DNA from: Mytilus californianus
Taxonomy: Eukaryota > Mollusca > Bivalvia > Mytilida > Mytilidae
Direction: 5' to 3'
DNA length: 64,000 bases
Assembly (NCBI RefSeq): GCF_021869535.1
Contig: NW_026262581.1
Coordinates: forward strand, 121,548,771 to 121,612,770
Below are positions 57,301-64,000 of the stretch, in pieces. Positions within the stretch are counted from its first letter, which is position 1. Each line of letters begins with the position of its first letter. The position numbers were made by a program, and so were the translations under genes. The notes beneath the pieces are model-generated. The model was not told where the DNA came from. It saw only the letters and a list, made by a program, of their open reading frames with translations, and ran no database searches.

Positions 57301-60173
57301 CTTTTTTTTGGACTTTAAAAAATAAAATGCTTCGCTGGGGCGCAGCTTGATACGACCGCAGAGGTCGAACCCTGAACAGTTGGGGCAAGTATGGACACAA
57401 CATTCAAGCTTGATACAGCTCTGAATTTGGATTGTTATTAAATATTTGACACAGCATAGGTTTCTGACACAGAAAGAATGTGGTCTAAGAACTTGAATTT
57501 TTTTAATTTACCTATTATGGTCCAATGTCCAAAATCAAAATACATGGTTAGATTCAGCATATCAAAGAACCCCATATATTCAATTTTTTTTAAAATCAAA
57601 CAAAGTTTAATTTTAGACCCCAACTTGGACAAACTTGAAAACTGGGCCCATAATCAAAAATCTAAACACATGTTTAGATTCAGCATATCAAAGAACCCCA
57701 AGAATTCAATTTTTGCTAAAATCAAACTAAGTTTAATTTTGGACCCTTTGGACCTTAATGTAGACCAATTTAAAAAACAGGAATTAAAATTAAAAATCTA
57801 AATACACGGTTAGATTTGGAATATCAAAGAACCCCAATAATTCAATTTTTGATGAAATCAAACAAAGTTTAATTTTTGACCATTTTGACCTCAATATGAA
57901 CCAATTTGATAGCGGGGCCCACAAATAAAAAATCTAAATTCATGGTTAGATTCAGCATATCAAAGAACCCCATATATTAAATTTTTGTTGAAATCAAAAA
58001 AAGTATAATTTTGGACCCCAACTTGGACCAACTTGAAAACTGGGCCCATAATCAAAAATCTAAACACATGTTTAGATTCAGCATATCAAAGAACCCTAAA
58101 AATTCAATTTTTGTTAAAATCAAACTAAGTTTAATTTTGGACCCTTTGGACCTCAATGAAGACCAATTTAAAAAACGGGACCCAAATTAAAAATCTAAAA
58201 ACACGGTTAGATTTGGCATATCAAAAATCTAAAAACACGGTTAGATTTGGCATATCAAAGAACCCCAATAATTCAATTTTCGATGAAATCAAACAAAGTT
58301 TTATTTTGGACCCTTTTGACCTCAATATGAACCAATTTGATAGCGGGGCCTACAAATAAAAAATCTAAATACATGGTTAGATTCAGCATATCAAAGAACC
58401 TCATATATTCAATTTTTGTTGAAATCAAACAAAGTTTAATTTTGGACCCCAATTTGGACCAACTTGAAAACTGGGCCCATAATCAAAAATCTAAATACAT
58501 GTTTAGATTCAGCATATCAAAGAACCCCATATATTCAATTTTTGTTGAAATCAAACAAAGTTTAAATACTGGACCCTATCTTGGACCAACTTGAAAACTG
58601 GGCCCATAATCAAAAATCTAAACACATGTTTAGATTCAGCAAATCAAAGAACCCCAAGAATTCAATTTTTGTTAAAATCAAACTAAGTTTAATTTGGACC
58701 CTTTGGACCTCAATGTAGACCAATTTAAAAAACAGGACCCAAAATTAAAAACCTAAATACACGGTTAGATTTGGAATATCAAAGAACCCCAATAATTCAA
58801 TTTTAGATGAAATCAAACAAAGTTTAATTTTGGACCCTTTTGACCTCAATATGAACCAATTAGATAACGGGGTCCACAAATAAAAAATCTAAATACATGG
58901 TTAGATTCAGCATATCAAAGAACCCCATATATTCAATTTTTGTTGAAATCAAACAAAGTTTAATTTTGGACCCCAATTTGGACCAACTTGAAAACTGGGC
59001 CAAAAATCAAAAATCTAAATACATGTTTAGATTCAGCATATCAAAGAACCTCATATATTCAATTTTTGCTAAAATCAAACAAAGTTTAATTTTGGACCCT
59101 TTGGACATTAATGTAGACCAATTTGAAAACTGGACCCAAAATAAAAAATCTAAATACACTGTTAGATTCGGCATAACAAATAAATAAATGTGATCAAAGA
59201 TTTTACAAATCTAATGCGCCATACTGTGCAATTAAAGATTACTTCTTGAAATTTTTCAATATTTGAAATTTGAAAAAAAAATAATATTTGAAGAATAATT
59301 CTTTTTAATTTCTGAAATCTGAAATGAGAAAAAATTGGCCCCCCACAATTTCTTTTTATCCCCCCCCCCCCTTTTTCCCCCAAAAAAATTCTTTCCCTCA
59401 AGATATGGTCATAATCTCAATTCAAATTTCCAATGGAGTTGGCAACCATAATTACCCATTTAAATTTACCATAGTGCTAACTTAATCTATTTTATAATAG
59501 AATTAATAAAAATATAGTGTCAAATCTTTCATATGGATTTTTTTGTAAAAAAAAAAGATGAAAACATTTGCAGATATTTTTACTGGTCTTCCTTTATAAA
59601 TATGCATTTCTTTAAACATAATTTAAAAGCAGTGTAAGGGAAGTAACCAAAACGTTGTATTTGGATTACCTCCCTTACACTGTTTTAGATTATCTTTATT
59701 GTTCATTAACCATTACTTTATACATAATTTAAAAGCAGTGTAAGGGAGATAATTTCAATGATGTATTTGATTTATCTCCCTTACACTGCTTTAAATTATG
59801 TTTTGTACTAAAGTATTTGTCCATTAACCAGGACAACCTTGTTTTTCCCCCTTTTTTGCCCCTAATTCCTAAACGGTTTGAGCCATAACCCCCCAAAGCA
59901 AATCCTAACCATCCCTTTGTGGTATGGAAACTTGTAGTATAATTTCAGAGAGATCCATACACCGTTCCACAGTTATTGTCTGGAAACTAGAAAATGCTCA
60001 TTTTTGGCCCCTTTTTGGCCCCTAATTCCTTAACTGTTGGTACCATAACCCCCAAAATCAATCCCAACCTTCCTTTTGTGGTATTTAACCTTATGGTCAA
60101 ATTTCAAAAAGATCCATTCACTTAAACTAAAGTTAGAGTGCGAAAACCAGTATGTATTCGGACGACGACGCCG

Positions 60174-60205
<32 letters not shown>

Positions 60206-63200
60206 CAACGTCATACCAATATACGACCACAAAATTTTTTTGCGGTCGTATAAAAATTACTAAATACAAGAAATAATTGTAACATGATGCAACAAAGCTC
60301 CCATAATTAGTCATTCCCAGGAAGGGGGTGGGAGTGACCCCAGGGGATTCCCCTTTTATTTCATTTGATTTGTTTTATTGTCCCATACAAGAATATATAT
60401 GGTTTCGGGGTGGGGACCTTGACCGTTTACAAGTTTTCAAAAAGAAGGGGGGTGGGGTGACCCCTGTGGACTTCCTCTATATTTCATTTCATTTGTTTTA
60501 TTGTCCCATACAAGAATATATATGGTTTATCAGTGGTGATCTCGACCATTTACAAGTTCTTAAACAGGAAGGGGGTGGGAGTGACCCCAGGGTACTCGCC
60601 TTTTATTTCATTTGATTTGTTTTATTGTCCCGTATAAGAATATATATATGGTTTCCGGGTGGGGATCTTGACTGTTTACAAGTTCTCAAAACAGGATGGG
60701 GTGGGGGTGACACCCAGGGACTCCCGTATATTTCATTTGACTTGTTTTATTGTCCCATACAATAATATATATGGTTTAGGGGTGGGGATCTCGACTGTTT
60801 ACAAGTTTTCAAAAAGAAGGGGGGTGGGGTGACCCCTGTGGACTTCCTCTATATTTCATTTGATTTATTTTATTGTCCCATACAAGAATATATATGGTTT
60901 TTGGGTGGGGATCTCGACCGTTTACAAGTTCATAAACAGGAAGGGGGTGGGAGTGACCCCAGGGGACTCGCCTTTTATTTCATTTGATTTGTTTTATTGT
61001 CCCGTACAAGAATATATATGGTTTCTGGGTGGGGATCTTGACCGTTTACAAGTTCTCAAAACAGGATGAGGTAGGGGTGACACCCAGGGACTCCCCCTAT
61101 ATTTCATTCGACTTGTTTTATTGTCCCATACAAGAATATATATGGTTTAGGGGTGGGGATCTCAAGCGTTTACAAGTTCTCAAACAGGAGGTGTGGGGCT
61201 GATCCAGAGGGACTCCCGCTATATTTCATTTGATTTGTTTTATGATCCTGTGATCATTACTGAAAACCGCGTGTGTCTATCACTTACTGTTTTCAAGTTA
61301 TAGTCATTTGAAAATTAAAAAAAAATAAATCCCATAGGGTTCTATAGTAAATCCCTCCCTTGTTGGCCCCTCAAAATACCCCTAAATAGATCTCAAGAAG
61401 AAAAATAATAAGAACTGAGCAAAACAATAAGTCTCCAAACTTTGTTTGGGAGACTTAATAGCAAGTAGTATAATTACGAATTTTGTTATAGTCCGATTTT
61501 CTGATGCCGATTATGTAATAGGCCGAGTTTATTATAGTCCTAGTTTGTTGTGGGCCGAGATGAGATACCGGGATACTCTCAGGCTTTTATGTTTTTAATA
61601 AACATTGTAAAAATCGTAGTAAGCGTCGAAAAATGTTCATTCATGAAATATTTTAAACACTACATTTATTTTCTCTTCAACCGGAGGATGGGAGGAAACC
61701 CCTGAAACCGGGATTATAGTACTCCCGTTGATATGGATCTCACGCATGTCTGGGGAATACCGATAAAAGCATAATGTATGAAACTGCTGTCTCGTGTAGA
61801 TGTGTATTGATTTTACTTTCCGTGCAGCTGTAAGCTGTAAGCTTATCAAAAAAGAAGTAACTCAAAATTTCAAAAGCATCTTTCTAGAATTAGTTGTCAA
61901 ACACCAGTACTACATTATCTAGGAGTAGAACACACATCCTAAAGTAAGATAGTCTGTCACTTCCTGTTTGAGGCCAATGCCTTAGGAAAGTTTTTGCTAT
62001 AGCAAGCTATAGCAAACTTTCCAAAAATGCATTTTAATTACTCTCATGTATCAATTGTACACATTGTAAAATACCAAGAGACAAAACAGCATCTCCCAAC
62101 AACCCCAAATATAAGTTGACATTGAAAATTCTATATATAGCCTTATAATAAGCAGTGGTATCTTGTCAAAAACATTCAGTGAAGTAGTACACCAAATGTG
62201 TTTTTGATAGGATATAACTGGTAGCCTCTACTGTGTCTACACGGTATTACAGATATCCCTACAAACAGATGGACAGATTAACCTTAAGTCTCTGTAAAAT
62301 TTATGCAATTTTTTTTACCTGAGGCAAATAAAGCTTGCCATATTGAAAACACCTGTCTATTGTTAAAGACCATATGTTGAACTCAAGAGATGGTCTTCTT
62401 GTTTTTTTTTGTTATTGGGTTGCTGTTTCATTGACAACTACCCCACAACTTATTTTATTCATAATGTTTTGCTATATTGTTTCTGCAACTGTATGAGATA
62501 CTAATTTATCACCATGTTTGAATAAATCTGAAAAAAAAACATTTTAGATTTGTCATATGCATTCTCCTGGCTTTACACATGACAAGGTTTGACATGTATG
62601 CTTCTACATGTATGATGTATCTATGAAGTCTAAACAATATCTGTAGAAAGATGTTCCATAAAAGAAAGTTAAATTTCAGAAATGAATTAATATCTGTTAA
62701 ATGTGTTTTTAAAATTTAAACATACTTACTCTTAATATAACATCTATGAAATGTGGCCACAATTTTCCTAACCTGGACATCATAGTAGAATATACCTTCT
62801 GTGGATTTCCTACAAATAAAAAAATATACCTTTACAAAATTTTTTCATTTTCAATTTATTAAAAATATATTTAAAATTTTTTTTTTTTAAATTTAGTACC
62901 CTTTCTACATATTTTTCATTACTGTAATTTCTGGTGTTTTTCCATCTTTTTTTCCCAAAAATATCCATGTAAACATTACCATTGTCCCCAAAATATCTAT
63001 ATAAATGTATCAAAAGAGTTGTATATTTCATGTGTTACTTCACAAAGTAACAGTCCATAGGAAGACAAATAATCATATTCAAAACTATTAATTCACCACT
63101 TGTATTTTTTGCTTTTAACTAAGAATGGAGGATTAAATAGTACAAGCAAAGACTAGTGGCTTTGAGTCAGAATATTACATCATGGTGTGGTGACATATCT

Positions 63201-64000
63201 ATCCATGAACTGTTACAATATCAACAATCACATTAAAAAATTGGCTAAGAGTGTCACTCAAGTACAAAACATATTCATATCCCATATAAAATATCTATAA
63301 AACTGTCTCTACAGTCTTACTGTATACTTATATAAATATTTCAATAGCCCTTCCCTCCTGAATATTTAAATAAATGTCTCCATTGATCCCAAACAATATC
63401 AGTAGCATCAAATTTTGATTTAATCTAAATACCGAGTAGTATTGTTTTCTTAATCTTTTGTCCATTCTAAACTTGCCAAATTTCTCCTTACCTATAATAC
63501 CTTTGACAGGAGTGAGTTGTTTGACAAAGCTATTAAGTAAGTCAAGCCATGTTTTGTCTTTTGGGTTCAGTACAGTTCTGTTAAGTAAAACTTGATAATT
63601 CTGTAATTCTTTTACAATCATGAAACACAATAAACGATCCAGTCCAGTTAATCCAAAAGTACCAACTGATCTCTGAAATAAAAATGCAGATTGAATAAAA
63701 AACTTCCATCAATACAAAGAAATCTAACTAAACCATTAAAGCATTTAAAACAAAGGAAACCCGGGACAACAAAACAAAGGAAAAGGGAGCATATATAAAA
63801 AAGAGAAATTTTATTTTTACATAATCTTTTTTCTAAAAAATATAAACAACTGTCCAAAGAGATGGTTTTAAGGAACCTTTTGTAAATCCAAAGCATGTTT
63901 CAACAAAATGTTCCTTACCTGAAGTTTCTGGAACAATTTTCTATTCACTAGTTCTTGTTTTGTCTTCACATCATACCAAGCCTTCATAGGATCTATATAG
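54334..64000 (-). CDS. WASHC5: WASH complex subunit 5 (strumpellin), C-terminal eight exons (partial)
   Basis: Strumpellin is a core subunit of the endosomal WASH complex, which activates Arp2/3 during retromer-dependent sorting. Minus-strand exons: 64000-63919 (continues off the window), 63672-63492, 62809-62730, 56927-56824, 56173-55947, 55415-55259, 54948-54861, 54399-54334 (TGA). Phases close at every GT-AG joint, giving about 327 residues. Diagnostic stretches are [64 protein letters not shown] and [19 protein letters not shown], all very close to vertebrate strumpellin as I remember it. The C-terminus ends TQLAQG, a few residues longer than the human end. The 5.8-kb intron between 56928 and 62729 holds a 2.9-kb repeat element and other arrays. 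I saw no AATAAA within about 300 bp after the stop. Confidence 0.95.
56330..56600 (+). repeat. Purine-rich (G/A) tract in a WASHC5 intron
   Basis: Strand-asymmetric sequence dominated by GGGAAG, GGGGAGG and AGTCAGGGGA on the plus strand. It is low complexity and gives a spurious open frame on the opposite strand. Confidence 0.7.
56935..57128 (+). repeat. Minisatellite, about 57-bp unit, 3.5 copies
   Basis: Unit GACAGAATAAACTGTTAGCA plus AAGGTTTGTAGCCATACTGT plus ATAATCTTAT, with few differences between copies, starting just upstream of a WASHC5 exon acceptor (exon begins 56927). Confidence 0.9.
57530..59180 (-). repeat. 126/135-bp satellite, inverted array
   Basis: Same units as 12600-14120 in opposite orientation (TTAGATTCAGCATATCAAAG anchor), about twelve copies. 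It includes one local 45-bp duplication near 58200-58255 (AACACGGTTAGATTTGGCAT twice). Confidence 0.9.
59617..59812. repeat. Two tandem hairpins with GCAGTGTAAGGGAG arms
   Basis: 59617-59695 and 59718-59805 each form a stem of about 25-30 bp (ATTTAAAAGCAGTGTAAGGG against CCCTTACACTG...AAAT). The second stem is nearly perfect (GGGAGATAA/TTATCTCCC). They lie inside copy 2 of the 2.9-kb element and are absent from copy 1, so they inserted later. Confidence 0.85.
60319..61240 (+). repeat. 123-bp tandem repeat, about 7.5 units with higher-order order
   Basis: Units share TTTATTGTCCCATACAAGAA, TATATGGTTT and GTTTACAAGTT. Starts lie near 60319, 60442, 60566, 60693, 60816, 60938, 61062 and 61186. 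The variant order includes two copies of the series 'GTGACCCCTGTGGACTTCC', 'GTGACCCCAGGG(T/G)ACTCGCC', 'GTGACACCCAGGGACTCCC', a three-unit higher-order repeat of about 373 bp. Confidence 0.88.
61260..62729. other. WASHC5 intron, no gene seen
   Basis: Apart from the palindrome and a short CCGA-type degenerate repeat (61490-61560: GTCCGATTTT, GGCCGAGTTT, GGGCCGAGAT) I see no gene, exon or clear element in this stretch. Confidence 0.5.
61985..62022. repeat. 38-bp palindrome
   Basis: GGAAAGTTTTTGCTATAG followed by CA, AG and CTATAGCAAACTTTCC forms a near-perfect inverted repeat in the large WASHC5 intron. No associated gene is visible. Confidence 0.7.

Larger units (their letters stand above)
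57321..60257 (-). mobile_element. 2.9-kb satellite-bearing element, copy 2 (WASHC5 intron)
   Basis: Inverted relative to 11423-14325. It runs from AATAAAATGCTTCGCTGGGG to TTTTTTGCGGTCGTATAAAAA. It contains the 126/135-bp satellite (57530-59180), one to two 161-bp-type units (59830-60140) and a GAC microsatellite. A C-rich homopolymer patch (59360-59390) and a pair of hairpins (59617-59812) interrupt it. No transposase is visible. Confidence 0.82.

Noticed and set aside
60328-61202. Repeated open frames ([11 protein letters not shown]...GGDLDRLQV)
   Set aside because: They arise from the 123-bp tandem repeat (41 codons per unit), with frames switching between units and no conserved start.
63648-63896. 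82-codon minus-strand frame next to a WASHC5 exon
   Set aside because: It lies in the intron between exons 63919 and 63672, with an AT-rich hydrophobic composition and no match to strumpellin.

Overview
The window reads as animal nuclear DNA, most likely from a marine bivalve of the mussel type (Mytilus or a relative). The evidence is AT-rich sequence, small well-spliced exons in long introns, and several repeat types I associate with bivalve genomes: a V-SINE with a tRNA-like head, a hammerhead-ribozyme repeat, and non-autonomous elements filled with tandem repeats. The species is inferred, not proven.

Four protein genes are supported, all by exon-by-exon reading with matching splice phases. 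(1) Positions 8460 down to 2438, minus strand: the first four coding exons of the nuclear-basket nucleoporin TPR; the rest lies off the left edge. (2) 8582-26811, plus: a complete 16-exon, 446-residue ENOSF1 / L-fuconate dehydratase gene of the enolase superfamily. (3) 34334-48762, plus: a second complete ENOSF1 paralogue with the same 16 exon lengths and phases. (4) 64000 down to 54334, minus: the last eight exons (about 327 residues) of WASHC5 / strumpellin, a WASH-complex subunit.

Layout: TPR and the first ENOSF1 gene are head to head with 121 bp between start codons, so they probably share a bidirectional promoter. The two ENOSF1 genes form a direct tandem pair separated by about 7.5 kb of repeats. 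WASHC5 converges on the second ENOSF1 gene across about 5.6 kb of mostly repetitive DNA.

The most interesting feature is in the first ENOSF1 gene. Exon 2 occurs in three intact versions (9921-10023, 10737-10839, 10867-10969), each 103 nt, each entering in phase 0 and leaving in phase 1. Of the outcomes open to three such exons, only inclusion of exactly one keeps the frame, and the last two are 27 bp apart, too close to be joined as two exons. This has the architecture of a mutually exclusive exon set in a sugar-acid dehydratase, lying in the N-terminal capping domain. The second paralogue shows one version only. Both paralogues also carry decaying tandem copies of the 3' end of exon 12 with its splice donor.

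Much of the rest is mobile or repetitive: a 2.9-kb satellite-bearing element present twice in opposite orientation (introns of ENOSF1-1 and WASHC5) plus a 256-bp deletion derivative; fragments of one reverse-transcriptase element at four places, one abutting the exon 12 acceptor; a LINE-like 3' fragment; a hAT-like element with 8-bp target duplications; a 1.85-kb terminal-inverted-repeat element; a SINE nested inside a foldback element; and several strong hairpins.
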